From: Chloroflexota bacterium
GTDB lineage: Bacteria > Chloroflexota > Chloroflexia > Chloroflexales > Roseiflexaceae
Assembly (NCBI GenBank): GCA_013388755.1
Contig: JACAEQ010000018.1
Span: 1-64,000 of the forward strand
Direction: 5' to 3'
DNA length: 64,000 nt
Part shown: positions 1 through 12,840 of the stretch, one piece after another
How positions within the stretch are numbered: the first letter of the stretch is position 1
Layout of the letters: the number at the start of each line of letters is the position of its first letter
Notes under the pieces: model-generated
Seen by the model: only the letters and a program-made list of their open reading frames with translations
Told to the model about the DNA's origin: nothing
The model's database searches: none
Position numbers and translations under genes: made by a program

Positions 1-757
1 CCAGAAACTGCTCCGAGCCGCCTGCGTAAATGAATTGCCCATCGCTGGTCAATCCGGCGCCGATCCACGAGCGGAAACCATCCTGCACATTCAGGCTGTG
101 GACGACGTCCCCGTCAGCAGCCATGGCAAATACCCCACCGCAGTTCTCGTTGACGGGCTGCTGGCAGAACGGTGAAGGCGGGTTGATGGTGCCGAAGTAA
201 TACAGCCCGTTCAGATACACCCCCGACGCGTCCGACGTGACGCGGAAACCCGTGGGCAGACTGGCAACCTTCTGAAACGTGTTCACGTCCAGCGCGGAGA
301 CCGTCCCCCCGAAGACGAAGTTCTGGAAGACGCGCCCGATGTCCGGCTGGTACAGCAGCGTGGCTTCCGAGCTGCCGTTGCGGCCCAGCAGGTAGAGCTT
401 GCCGTCCCGCACGTTGTAGCCCAGCAGGGCATCGTTGTAGGGGCTTGCCGTGCAACCCTCCGCCGTGCCGTCGTGGTTCGCCCACACGATGAAATCCTCC
501 ACCTGAATCGGCGAGGAGTAGACGGCCGCGCACGAGCCCGCTGGGATGGTGATAGTCGTCACGTCGCCGTTGGTCTGGTAAACGGCATCGGCGACGGGCG
601 GGAAGGAAACATCCGTCGGCGCACCGCCGCCAACCAGTGTTACTGCCGACCTGGCCGGGACCTGGGACCGGGCGGCTGTCCCTGGCAACGCACAACTCAG
701 CGCCAAGGCCAGGCTGAACAAGGCGAACGATACAAGAAGCAGAGCTAAGCGTTTCAT
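1..757 (-). CDS. Secreted protein of unknown function, 3' end outside window
   Basis: An open frame on the minus strand starts at ATG 755-757 and runs without a stop off the left edge, giving 252 visible residues. The first 25 or so residues form a signal peptide (MKRLALLLVSFALFSLALAL). The rest is rich in Gly, Ser and aromatic residues with short beta-strand-like stretches, such as GYNVRDGKLYLLGRNG and GVYLNGLYYFG, which resemble blades of a beta-propeller. I do not recognise the family. A purine-rich GAAAGGAC lies about 17 nt before the ATG. Export is supported; the propeller fold is inference. Confidence 0.75.
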   Translation of the reverse strand, partial: MKRLALLLVSFALFSLALALSCALPGTAARSQVPARSAVTLVGGGAPTDVSFPPVADAVYQTNGDVTTITIPAGSCAAVYSSPIQVEDFIVWANHDGTAEGCTASPYNDALLGYNVRDGKLYLLGRNGSSEATLLYQPDIGRVFQNFVFGGTVSALDVNTFQKVASLPTGFRVTSDASGVYLNGLYYFGTINPPSPFCQQPVNENCGGVFAMAADGDVVHSLNVQDGFRSWIGAGLTSDGQFIYAGGSEQFL

Positions 758-822
758 AGCGCTGGTTCTTTCGTCCTTTCCACAGGATCTTCGCTCATGC
801 TGCTGAGCCATCCAGGGCCGGC

Positions 823-1119
<297 letters not shown>

Positions 1120-1614
1120 ACGCCCGCGCGCTCAACCGCCCGCCGGGGCGTTCGCTGGCGCCTTTGTCCAGCGGGTCCGCGCCGGATGCTGACAGAATCG
1201 GAATGGACGCCTGTATGTCATGTTTATGATAGCACCGGTGGCAATCCAGGTCGTATTGCTGTGAGTTGCCTTATCGATCGTGGCGGAGATGGCGGCGCAG
1301 GCGATTCCCGGTATCTGGCGATAGTTGCTCGTGGGGCGCCACATCCAGGGTGGTTGCCATCGGCGCCGCCGGATTGCGACAGTCCCAACGGCAAGCGCTG
1401 ACGGCAACGCGGTTTCTAACGCAACGATTGAGCCAATGCGGATGTTCGAGAAAACAATTCAGCATTGCATCATCTTCAGCACACATCGCTCAACGTCAAT
1501 GTCGCTTTGCGGTTGATGCACAGCGCAAGGCGACAAAAGCAATTCCTGGACAGGTATAATACCATCACACGCAGAGTATCCGGTTCAATCCGCCCGAATC
1601 GCAAGCACATCATC
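1120..1614. other. Gene-free upstream region of the BTAD regulator
   Basis: About 500 bases without a recognisable gene. Short open frames on both strands overlap one another and show no family signature. The only clear element is a perfect TATAAT at 1555-1560. Confidence 0.5.
1555..1560 (+). promoter_or_regulatory. Candidate -10 box for the BTAD regulator
   Basis: A perfect TATAAT lies about 55 nt before the ATG at 1615. No convincing -35 is seen at 17 nt spacing (GACAAA at 1532-1537 is weak). Its position argues against translation starting further upstream in the same open frame. Confidence 0.4.
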
Positions 1615-4600
1615 ATGATCGGTTCGCATCATCCACTTCCATCGCTCGAACTCCGGGTTTTCGGCGCACCACGCCTTCTGCTCGACCAGCACGACGTGCT
1701 GTTCCGCCGGCGACAACCGCTGGCAATTATGGCCGTGCTGGCACTCAGCGAACGCGCCGTCACTCGCGATGAACTGACGTACCTGTTGTGGACCGACTCG
1801 CCGCAGACTGTCGGACGTCAACGGTTACGCCGTCTACTCTCACAACTGCGGCAGTCGGTCGGTCCGCTGGCTGACCGGTTGTTGACCGGTGAAGCCGGGA
1901 TTGGCAGTGGCGTCATGTGTTTCGATGCCAGTATGTGCCGGGTCGATGCACGTGAGTTCGTGCGCTTATCCGGTCAGGCGCGTACGCTGCCCGATCCGGA
2001 CGGCTTACGCGCTGCCGAGCAGGCGGCGCGACTCTATGCCGGACCACTGCTGAGCGGTCTGGAACTCGACGAGTCGCCGGAGTTCGAACACTGGCTCCTC
2101 CAGCAGCGCGAACGCTTCGAGCGCATGCGCCTCGACGTATGGCAGCGGCTGGTCGATGGCTACGCGAGCACGGGCGATTTTGACCGCGCCATTGCTGCGG
2201 TTGAACATGCGCTCGTTCTCGATCCGCTCTGTGAAATGCTGCACCGCAAGGCGATGTGGCTCTATGCAAAAACCGGTCGTCGCAGTGATGCCATTCGCCA
2301 GTTTACCGTCTGCACCGCGTTGCTGGAACGCGAACTGGCGATTGAACCGGACGCAGACACTGCGGCGCTCTATCAGGCTATTCTGAATGACCGGCTCGAT
2401 GCTGCGCGTGCGCTGGCATTCCAGGATCGGTCGCTTCCATCCACCCTTCGCATTTCCAACGGTCGCGCGGAACATACCTCGCCAGCGACACTCACGACGA
2501 CGTTGACAGCAGGTCTGATCGCAGCCATTCGCACCGCGCTCACCGGAACATCGCCAGTTGTCGTTGTGGAGGGACCGGCTGGCAGCGGGAAAACGCGCAC
2601 GGTTCGCCAGGCGCTGGATCAGATTCGGCGAACAACGACCCGTCTTCTCGTCTGGCAATGCAGCGCACGGCGATCAGGGCAGCAACGTCCCTTCGGTGTC
2701 ATGATCGACCTGCTCGATACGGCGCTCCGCGAACGACTGAACCATCCGGCTGCAGAGCGCGCCTTGCAGACCGACATGGGGATGACCGAGGCTATCCGCG
2801 TACTGCCGGAGTTGCGCGCCGTTTTCCTCCGTTTGCAACCCATTCGCCAGCATGCAGAAGAATCAACATCCTCCCATCACCTCTTACAGCGGCGGTTGTT
2901 GCAGGCGCTGCCACGCGCCGTCCACGCACTGGCAGGCGGAGAGCCGCTTATCGTGGTGCTGGAAGACCTGGATCAGGCCGATCCACGCTCGATCGAGGCG
3001 GCAGCCTGGCTGGCGCGCTCGCTGCACGGGACGAATCTGGCGCTGGTGATCACCTGTCGCCTGGAAGAAGGGGCCCTTAATGCGATGCTCTCCGATCGGC
3101 GTGCGCGCGGTGTGTTGCAATCATTGACCCTTCCTGCATTTGATCACTCGACGGTCATCGGTCTGGCGCAACAGGCCGGTCTGTCGGCAACGACGGCTGA
3201 ACAGATCTGGCGACAGACGGACGGGGCGCCACTGGCAACCCGCGAGATCGTGCGTGCGATTGCCGTTGCCGGAACGACCCTTGCCGCACTTCCTTCGTCA
3301 CTGCACGAAGCCATTCAGATCCAGTTGAAATCGCTTGCCCCGATCATCCGCCAGATTATGGAAGCAGCAGCGGTGCTGCAAAGCGGTGATGCACTTGAGA
3401 TTCAACAGGTCAGCGGACGCACCGCCGACGAGGTGGAACACGCCTGTGAGGAACTTCAGGCATACGACTGGCTCACGTTTGACAGCGCACGGTACGTCGT
3501 CGCTCACCCGGAGGTGCAGGCAGCAGTGCTGGAGAGCCTGAGTCCGGCGCGTCGCCAGCGACTGCACCGTCAGGCTGCGCTGGTGATGCGTCACCACAAC
3601 GCAGACCCCGCGCCGATTGCACATCACCTTACAGCCGCCGATCAACCAGACGAAGCGGCGGAGATGTGGCTTCAGGCGGCACGGCGCGCCCGGTCGCTCT
3701 ACGCGCGCGATGCCGCACTCACGGCGCTTCAGTACGGTCTCGGGCTGGTTCGTGATCGACAGGTGCTGTTCGAATTGTTGAGTGAACAGGAATCAATTCT
3801 GCACGACCACGGGTTGCGTGATGAACAACGGGCGACGCTGGAGACGCTGGAGCGGCTGGTTGAGCAGTCACCCGATCACCCCGACTGGCGCGCCGAAGTC
3901 TATCGCAAACGCGGTCGTCTTGCGCTTGCGTGCAATGAATGGAATGCCGCCATCGATGCGCTGCGTCGCGCGGCAGTGTTCACCCTGCATAGCGACTGGG
4001 CAACGTTGTGCCTGCTGGCCCGCGCACTCGGGCACAACCAGCAGTGGCGTGAAGCAGACGATGTGCTCCAGCGCGCACTGGTGCTGGCACAGCAGCAGCG
4101 TGATCGTGAGGCGCAGACGCGCTGCTGGCTGACACGCGCCGAAATCGATCAGGGACAGGAGCGCTTCGACGCTGCCGAAAGCGCGTTGAAGCACGCCGTA
4201 CAACTGGTGGACCCCTCATCACCTGCATTGCCGCAACTGATGCTGAACCTTGGAAATATGGCCACCGTGCGCAACGATTTCGTCAGTGCGCTGACATATG
4301 GACAGGAGGCGCAACGACTCTTCGCGCAGCGGGGTGCACCCGACAGCGAAGCTGCGGCCTGGGTGCTGGTTGCCCGGATGCACGCCCGGCTGGGACAGTT
4401 TGAAGCGGCATTGGCAGCGTACCAGGCTGCCTATGCCGGGTATGCTGCCATTGAACTGCGTCAGGGAATGGCCGCCGCGCGTGTCAATGCGTGCACCCTG
4501 GCATTGCGCATTGGCAATGTTGACGACGGGTTGCGTCTGGCAGAGGAAGCCTGGGAACTGTTTCAGGCGATCAACGATGTGCGTGGCATGTGCGTCGCCG

Positions 4601-5166
4601 CCAGCAACATGGGCGCAGCGCTGGTCTGGATGGGGCGCGGCGCCGAAGCCGAATCATGGCTGCGCGAGTCGTATGAGCGTGCAGTTGCGATTCCGCTGCT
4701 GACGCAACAGGCGGCAGCGCTGGCGAACCTGGGCGCGGCGCTGCTCCAGCAGGGGCGGCTGGAAGAAGCCCGCCAGTTGATGGAACAGGGGCTGGCGTTG
4801 CGCGTCGCGCAGGGGCATATCGATGTGAGCATCGACCGCGCCTTTCTGGCGATGGTCCACCTGCGCCTTGGCGACATCGAGGCTGCGGAGGGTCATAGCC
4901 TGGAGGCTGTGGCGGACCTGGCGCACGCGCCGCAGGCAGAAAACCCGCAGCAGGTCTGGTTTGCGCGCGCTCAGGTTCTCCGCGCACAGGGACGGATCGC
5001 CGAAGCCGACACAGCCCTGGAGTCTGCCGTGGAATGCCTGCACCGCAGTGAGCAACAACTGCCGCCACTGTACCGCGAACGCTACCGCAGCGTGTTTTCG
5101 TTCAACCGTGCGATCCTGCAAGCCTGGGACAGCGGCGTCTGGCCCGAACCGCCGATGCTGGTGTGA
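1615..5166 (+). CDS. BTAD/SARP-type transcriptional regulator with AAA ATPase and TPR domains
   Basis: A 1183-residue multidomain regulator. Residues 1-100 form a winged-helix OmpR/SARP-like DNA-binding domain (LELRVFGAPRLLL, then ALSERAVTRDELTYLLW). Residues 100-250 form a bacterial transcriptional activation (BTAD) helical domain. A STAND/AAA ATPase follows, with Walker A GPAGSGKT near residue 320 and Walker B LIVVLEDLDQAD near 445. The C-terminal half, about 700-1150, is degenerate TPR repeats. The open frame extends upstream, but ATG 1615 begins just before the conserved first strand and lies after a TATAAT, so it is preferred. In this family the TPR region usually senses ligand or partner and the ATPase gates DNA binding. 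It sits next to secreted-protein genes, but regulation of them is only a guess. Confidence 0.88.
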   Translation: MIGSHHPLPSLELRVFGAPRLLLDQHDVLFRRRQPLAIMAVLALSERAVTRDELTYLLWTDSPQTVGRQRLRRLLSQLRQSVGPLADRLLTGEAGIGSGVMCFDASMCRVDAREFVRLSGQARTLPDPDGLRAAEQAARLYAGPLLSGLELDESPEFEHWLLQQRERFERMRLDVWQRLVDGYASTGDFDRAIAAVEHALVLDPLCEMLHRKAMWLYAKTGRRSDAIRQFTVCTALLERELAIEPDADTAALYQAILNDRLDAARALAFQDRSLPSTLRISNGRAEHTSPATLTTTLTAGLIAAIRTALTGTSPVVVVEGPAGSGKTRTVRQALDQIRRTTTRLLVWQCSARRSGQQRPFGVMIDLLDTALRERLNHPAAERALQTDMGMTEAIRVLPELRAVFLRLQPIRQHAEESTSSHHLLQRRLLQALPRAVHALAGGEPLIVVLEDLDQADPRSIEAAAWLARSLHGTNLALVITCRLEEGALNAMLSDRRARGVLQSLTLPAFDHSTVIGLAQQAGLSATTAEQIWRQTDGAPLATREIVRAIAVAGTTLAALPSSLHEAIQIQLKSLAPIIRQIMEAAAVLQSGDALEIQQVSGRTADEVEHACEELQAYDWLTFDSARYVVAHPEVQAAVLESLSPARRQRLHRQAALVMRHHNADPAPIAHHLTAADQPDEAAEMWLQAARRARSLYARDAALTALQYGLGLVRDRQVLFELLSEQESILHDHGLRDEQRATLETLERLVEQSPDHPDWRAEVYRKRGRLALACNEWNAAIDALRRAAVFTLHSDWATLCLLARALGHNQQWREADDVLQRALVLAQQQRDREAQTRCWLTRAEIDQGQERFDAAESALKHAVQLVDPSSPALPQLMLNLGNMATVRNDFVSALTYGQEAQRLFAQRGAPDSEAAAWVLVARMHARLGQFEAALAAYQAAYAGYAAIELRQGMAAARVNACTLALRIGNVDDGLRLAEEAWELFQAINDVRGMCVAASNMGAALVWMGRGAEAESWLRESYERAVAIPLLTQQAAALANLGAALLQQGRLEEARQLMEQGLALRVAQGHIDVSIDRAFLAMVHLRLGDIEAAEGHSLEAVADLAHAPQAENPQQVWFARAQVLRAQGRIAEADTALESAVECLHRSEQQLPPLYRERYRSVFSFNRAILQAWDSGVWPEPPMLV

Positions 5167-5658
5167 GTGACTCTCAACTCCCCAAACCTCTTCTTCTCAC
5201 AGGTAGCGAGTCTTTACAAGGGCGAGGGGTGTTTACGGCATCCTGACGCCCTTTTTCCCTCACCCCCCGCACCTCTCTCCCGCTCTCAGGGGTAAAGTTC
5301 TCAGGAGAGATGCGCGGTTTTCTGCATTCCCGTGTGCTTTTGCCCCTCATCCCCCAACTCCTTCTCCCACAAGAGGAGAAGGGGGAGTCTGGTCGTCCTG
5401 ATGCCCAAAACGGGAGAAGGCACGCAGGGGCTTCCAAAAAATCCATCCCTGTACGCCCTCTCCCGCGCGCAGGCGAAAGGGGCTTTGGACGTCAGGATGC
5501 TATAGTTCACCACATCCCATCGTAATGACACCCCGCCGGGTTCTCTGATGTAGACGTTGTGTGGACGCTCCTCCGGTATGCTGCCTGCAAGATTTCTTTG
5601 GTACGAGGAAGAGATAACTGTCGGGCGGCAAACCCATTCAGTTCAACAGGAGGATAGT
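5167..5658. repeat. Gene-free region with pyrimidine-rich imperfect hairpins
   Basis: Contains C/T-rich tracts facing G/A-rich tracts, for example CTCCTTCTCCCAC followed by AGGAGAAGGGGGA around 5358-5387, which can form stems. The composition resembles the GC-rich cores of the MITE copies near 31.6 and 51.7 kb, but their terminal repeats are not present. No gene is recognised. Confidence 0.45.
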
Positions 5659-7311
<1,653 letters not shown>

Positions 7312-7484
7312 TGTCGAGGGATAGAAATCGGGCTGTTCTACCGGACTTAATTCAACCTTCATACGCCTGTGGGCTTCCGCGCCGAAAGTCAGGCATCAAT
7401 GACGCTTTCACACCCTCGCTCACACTGGCGTGTATGGCAGCAGATGTAAAAAAGTCGCTCTGGCGTCTCGAAAGGAGCACAACC
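7312..7484. other. Short spacer before the BNR-repeat gene
   Basis: The open frame of the next gene extends back through this segment, but the signal peptide and the ribosome site AAGGAG (7472-7477) place its start at 7485. No other feature is seen. Confidence 0.5.
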
Positions 7485-9428
<1,944 letters not shown>

Positions 9429-9761
9429 AGGGGCATTGACCTGTCTCCGACAGGTCGCTTCGTCGCGTTGACTACGCACGTGGGCTTCCGGGCGCACATC
9501 GTATCAAACCGCGATAGATATCGGACATTTCTGGTCGGGCAACGAATTGGCGTCGAGGCGTCACGGTCGTGCCCCCGACGATTCCATACCGGAAGGCGCG
9601 GTTCGCAAACCGCCCCTTCCGCCTGTTCGTGGAACTTCGCACCGCCTCAAGGATGGCGCATACGTGTTTGAATCACCGGTCCAGCAGCCCCCCCCCGTTG
9701 TCTCGCCGATCATGCCCGTCACCGCATTGTAGGGGCGGGTTCTATGAACATTAACAATTAA

Positions 9762-9919
9762 GAGCCTATCCGAAAACCCATGGGCACGCTGTCATTGCGC
9801 GGAGCGCCAGCGACCGCCTGCAGCGAGCGCAGCGTGGCTGAAGCAATCGAGCGGCGCGAGCGGAGAGTGCTTCGCGCGCGCTCGCCATGACAGTGACCAT
9901 CTGGTGTTCGGATAGGCTC
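9762..9919 (+). mobile_element. MITE-2 copy 1 (158 bp, non-autonomous)
   Basis: A 158-bp element bounded by inverted repeats GAGCCTATCCGAA and TTCGGATAGGCTC. It is flanked by TTAA on the left and TAAG on the right, compatible with a TAA or TA duplication. A second full copy of identical length lies at 60551-60708 in the opposite orientation, and partial copies lie near 10428 and 19389. No coding capacity. Internal TGTCATTGC and ATGACAGT form an inner inverted repeat. Confidence 0.75.
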
Positions 9920-10229
9920 TAAGTCCTGGGAGCGAGGGCGTCCCGCCCTCAGGTGGCTACGCGGGTGAGACGCCCGCGCCTCCAGGGTGTCTCAAGGCTT
10001 ATTCGTGCCAACAAATACTTCCTTCGAGCCTCGATAGAGCGGTTCTGCCACCACATTCCCACCCAGTGATCACAGCACCCCCTGCGCTGCATCGTTCGCG
10101 GACGACGCCCTCATCAGCACACAACAAAGGCGTGAATGGCGATTCAATGCTGCGAGGATAGCACCGCCCGACGTGCCTGTTCTGCCATTTCTTGCCAGAA
10201 CAGGGCGCGCAACCTTGCGCAAGCTGCGC

Positions 10230-10235
10230 TATAAT
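10230..10235 (+). promoter_or_regulatory. Candidate -10 box before the XRE remnant
   Basis: A TATAAT stands about 42 nt before the GTG of the broken HTH gene. No good -35 partner is visible. Confidence 0.3.
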
Positions 10236-10276
10236 CTGCGCAACCGTTGATGTTTTTTGGCGAAAGGAGACGCTGT

Positions 10277-10431
10277 GTGTCTGCACCAGACCCTGCGCTG
10301 GACGCCTGCATCACCTGTGGCGAGGCGTTGAGACTGTTGCGCCGCCGGGCCCGCCTTTCGTAACGCACACTCTCGATCGCCACCGGCTACAGCGAGTCGC
10401 ACATCAGCCGCATCGAACACAACCAGCGCCT
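10277..10431 (+). pseudogene. XRE-family HTH regulator fragment, stopped and truncated
   Basis: GTG 10277 follows AAGGAG (10264-10269) and opens a frame that reads as an XRE helix-turn-helix: [12 protein letters not shown], then TAA at 10361-10363 where a Gln codon is expected, then [20 protein letters not shown]. The match to XRE N-termini (LR.LRRRAGLSQ.ELA..TGYS.S.ISRIE) continues cleanly across the stop, indicating a CAA to TAA change. The frame is then cut at about 10428 by a partial MITE-2 copy. The original gene may have been a larger HTH-ATPase regulator, but nothing downstream supports this. Confidence 0.75.
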
Positions 10432-10575
10432 ATCCGAAAAACGCTACGTCTCGTGTCATTGCGAGGAGCGTCAGCGATAGCCTGCAGCGAGCGACGCGTG
10501 ACTGACGTCATCTCCGCTCGCGCCGCTCGATTGCGTCGCTTCGCTCGCACTGCTATCCAACCAGCCGTTGTTCGA
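10428..10575 (+). mobile_element. MITE-2 degenerate copy 3
   Basis: Begins GCCTATCCGAAAAA and contains the family core (TGTCATTGCGAGGAGCGTCAGCGA, then a GC-rich Ser/Ala-codon-like stretch), ending near TGCTATCCAACC. The left terminal repeat lacks its first bases and the right end is diverged. It truncates the XRE remnant. Confidence 0.6.
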
Positions 10576-10636
10576 GCAGGCTCGTAGCCCGCGCTGCACC
10601 TGCTGAGGATGTGCGCATTTGATCGAAGGAAGAACC

Positions 10637-11452
10637 ATGTCGCGCTATTTCACAAGCATTGGTTCCGCTGAAGGATTGAACCGCCCGGCCGAAAATCCAT
10701 GCCATTTGCTCGATTTCGCGCGGCTTGTGCTGCCTGCAGGCGCCTCGTACGTGGGCGAAACCGGCAATCGCGAAGTGTTGCTCGTGTTGATGGGTGGCCG
10801 TTGTACCGTGCATGCCGGGGATCACACGTTCACCAAGGTCGGCAGGCGTGCTCACCCCTTTGCCGGCAAACCGCACGCCGCCTATCTCCCGGCCGGCAGT
10901 CGCTATACGATCACGGCGGAGACAGGCCTCGACGCGGCGCTTTGCTCGGCGCCTGCTGATCTGGTGACCGGGCCGTATGTCATCGAGCCGGCGGAAGTCA
11001 GCGCCGCCAATGTTGGCGCGGCAAACTTCACCCGCGAGTTGCGCACCATTCTGACGATCACCGACCAGCCGGATCGGCCGGCGCAGCGCCTGATCGTCGG
11101 CGAGACCATCGTGCCGAGTGGCAACTGGTCAACGTACCCGCCCCACAAACACGAAGTGGACGACTTGCCACGCGAGGCGCGTCACGAAGAAATGTATTAC
11201 TTCCGCATGGCGCCCGCCGAAGGGTTTGGTATCTGCCGGCATTACAGCCGGGAGCATGGGTACGACCATAACTATACGATCAAGGACTCGACGCTCTTCA
11301 TGGCGCCGCATGGCTATCACACGACCTGCAGCGCGCCAGGTTACACCAATTACTTCCTATGGTTCCTGGCGGGTGAACATCGCACCCAGGCGGTCGCCTT
11401 CGACCCGGATCTGGCGTGGGTGCAGAAGACCGTGCCCATGCTGGCGCGCTGA
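10637..11452 (+). CDS. iolB: 5-deoxy-glucuronate isomerase (IolB/KduI family)
   Basis: 271 residues starting at MSRYFTSIG; the in-frame TTG at 10619 is less likely. This is a two-cupin KduI/IolB-family protein. The C-terminal cupin shows EEMYYFR, then GYDHNYTIKDSTLFMAPHGYH, with His and Glu residues suited to metal binding (YPPHKHEVDD). IolB isomerises 5-deoxy-glucuronate in inositol breakdown; KduI acts on 5-keto-4-deoxyuronate in pectin breakdown. The sequence looks closer to IolB, but the next gene is a KduD-like dehydrogenase and no other iol gene is present, so a uronate role is equally plausible. The two genes are 30 bp apart and probably co-transcribed. Confidence 0.82.
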   Translation: MSRYFTSIGSAEGLNRPAENPCHLLDFARLVLPAGASYVGETGNREVLLVLMGGRCTVHAGDHTFTKVGRRAHPFAGKPHAAYLPAGSRYTITAETGLDAALCSAPADLVTGPYVIEPAEVSAANVGAANFTRELRTILTITDQPDRPAQRLIVGETIVPSGNWSTYPPHKHEVDDLPREARHEEMYYFRMAPAEGFGICRHYSREHGYDHNYTIKDSTLFMAPHGYHTTCSAPGYTNYFLWFLAGEHRTQAVAFDPDLAWVQKTVPMLAR

Positions 11453-11482
11453 GTCGTGTCATATGTGTTGGTGCAACATACA

Positions 11483-12244
11483 ATGATACTCGACCGTTTT
11501 CGCCTCGATGGCCAGGCAGCGCTGGTGACCGGCGGCGACAGGGGCCTGGGCCAGGCGATTGCAATCGCGCTGGCTGAGGCAGGCGCCGATGTTGCCGTCG
11601 CCGCGCATACCGGTGACCTCGCTGCGACGCTGGCCGCGATTGCAGCAACCGGCAGGCGCGGCGTCGCGTTGCGCGCCGACCTGGCCGATGTCCGGCACGC
11701 GGGTGATCTGGTGGCAGCGGCGTCCCGCGCTCTCGGCGCAGTGGACATCCTGGTGAACAATGCGGGCATCATACGCCGCGCGCCCGCTATCGAAGTTACG
11801 GCGATTGACTGGAACGCCGTTATTGACGTCAACCTGAATGCCGTCTGGGCGTTGTCGCAGGCTGCTGCACAGCAGATGGCCGTGCGCGGACACGGCAAGA
11901 TCATCAATATTGCGTCGTTGCTGTCATTTCAGGGCGGCATTCGCGTGCCGGCATATACGGCGGCAAAGCATGCCGTCGCCGGGTTGACGAAGGCGCTGGC
12001 GAATGAACTTGCCGGCCGGGGGATCAACGTCAACGCGATCGCGCCCGGCTACATGGCGACCGATAATACGCAGGCGCTGCGCGCTGATCCGGAACGGAGC
12101 CGGCAGATTATGGAACGCATTCCGGCGGGACGCTGGGGGCAACCGGACGATCTGGCGGGTGCGGCGGTATTTCTGGCTTCACCCGCCAGCGATTACGTTC
12201 ACGGCCATCTCCTGGTGGTGGATGGCGGCTGGATGGCGCGTTGA
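11483..12244 (+). CDS. kduD: SDR family dehydrogenase, KduD-like (2-deoxy-D-gluconate 3-dehydrogenase)
   Basis: 253 residues from ATG 11483 (MILDRFRLDG). Classical short-chain dehydrogenase features are present: cofactor loop TGGDRGLGQAIA, NNAG (DILVNNAGIIRR), catalytic Ser in NIASLLSFQGG, and YTAAKHAV with Tyr and Lys. The opening FRLDGQ.ALVTGG and the IRR and PVPAYTAAKHAVAGLTK type segments match KduD/gluconate 5-dehydrogenase members, which reduce or oxidise deoxy-keto-gluconates using NAD(P). Pairing with the isomerase upstream supports a role converting uronate-derived 2,5-diketo-3-deoxygluconate to KDG. KDG kinase and KDPG aldolase genes lie elsewhere in the window. Confidence 0.82.
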   Translation: MILDRFRLDGQAALVTGGDRGLGQAIAIALAEAGADVAVAAHTGDLAATLAAIAATGRRGVALRADLADVRHAGDLVAAASRALGAVDILVNNAGIIRRAPAIEVTAIDWNAVIDVNLNAVWALSQAAAQQMAVRGHGKIINIASLLSFQGGIRVPAYTAAKHAVAGLTKALANELAGRGINVNAIAPGYMATDNTQALRADPERSRQIMERIPAGRWGQPDDLAGAAVFLASPASDYVHGHLLVVDGGWMAR

Positions 12245-12260
12245 CCACGCCATGACATAA

Positions 12261-12782
12261 CTATGATCGTTCGACACGCCCCCTGACCGGTAGCGGCTCA
12301 ATCAGGGCGCGAAACACCGGGCAGAGGCGTTCCACCTCCGTTCGAATGCGTTCGATCTCATCGTCTGAAACGTCGCCTGCCAGGCGTGCGACATAGGTTA
12401 GCCCTGAGGGCGGAATGGGCGCGCCTTCACCAACTTCCAGTACACCGCGAAAGTCAATCGTGCCGTTCACTTCGACTTCTAGCGAATCGAAGCGCGCTCC
12501 TCGATTGACGGCGACGATCAGGAAGGTATGTGCCAGGCAACTCGCCAGGGAAGCAAGCAACAACTCCGGTGAGGTTGGCCCCAGGTTATACCCTGCCAGC
12601 GCTGGCGCCGAGTCCGTCACAACCGTGAATTCGCGGATGCTGACCGGTCGCACGCCTGAGCCGCCGGCCACGCGCGCCACAACGCGGAGCGGCGACGGCG
12701 TGGCCTCCGGTGCGGCAAGTTTCTCGCGCAGCGCGGCCATGCGGGTGGCTTTGAATGCCAGGTAGTCGGATAACGTGGACAT
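12261..12782 (-). CDS. OsmC/Ohr family protein
   Basis: 173 residues. The OsmC fold is indicated by LGPTSPELLLASLASCLAH with the first redox Cys and VERLCPVF with the second, spaced as in OsmC/Ohr peroxidases. These reduce organic hydroperoxides using a Cys pair. The N-terminal 45 residues are an extension seen in OsmC-like rather than Ohr proteins, so OsmC-like is the safer label. The gene converges on the SDR gene and lies just downstream of the glycosylation operon on the same strand. Confidence 0.85.
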   Translation of the reverse strand: MSTLSDYLAFKATRMAALREKLAAPEATPSPLRVVARVAGGSGVRPVSIREFTVVTDSAPALAGYNLGPTSPELLLASLASCLAHTFLIVAVNRGARFDSLEVEVNGTIDFRGVLEVGEGAPIPPSGLTYVARLAGDVSDDEIERIRTEVERLCPVFRALIEPLPVRGRVERS

Positions 12783-12840
12783 ACGACTCTCCTTGCCTCA
12801 TCTTGCGGCGTGTGCCGGGCAGCACCGTCAGACCCCATTG

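Larger units (their letters stand above)
9429..10276. other. Gene-poor region with repeats and hairpins
   Basis: No intact gene is seen. A strong hairpin lies at 9591-9620 (arms GGAAGGCGCGGTT and AAACCGCCCCTTCC), a MITE-like element at 9762-9919, and short palindromes such as GAGGGCG-TCC-CGCCCTC at about 9932-9949. Confidence 0.55.

Noticed and set aside
1465-1614. Upstream in-frame extension of the BTAD regulator
   Set aside because: It would add 50 residues unlike the family and lies across a TATAAT. ATG 1615 fits the domain start.
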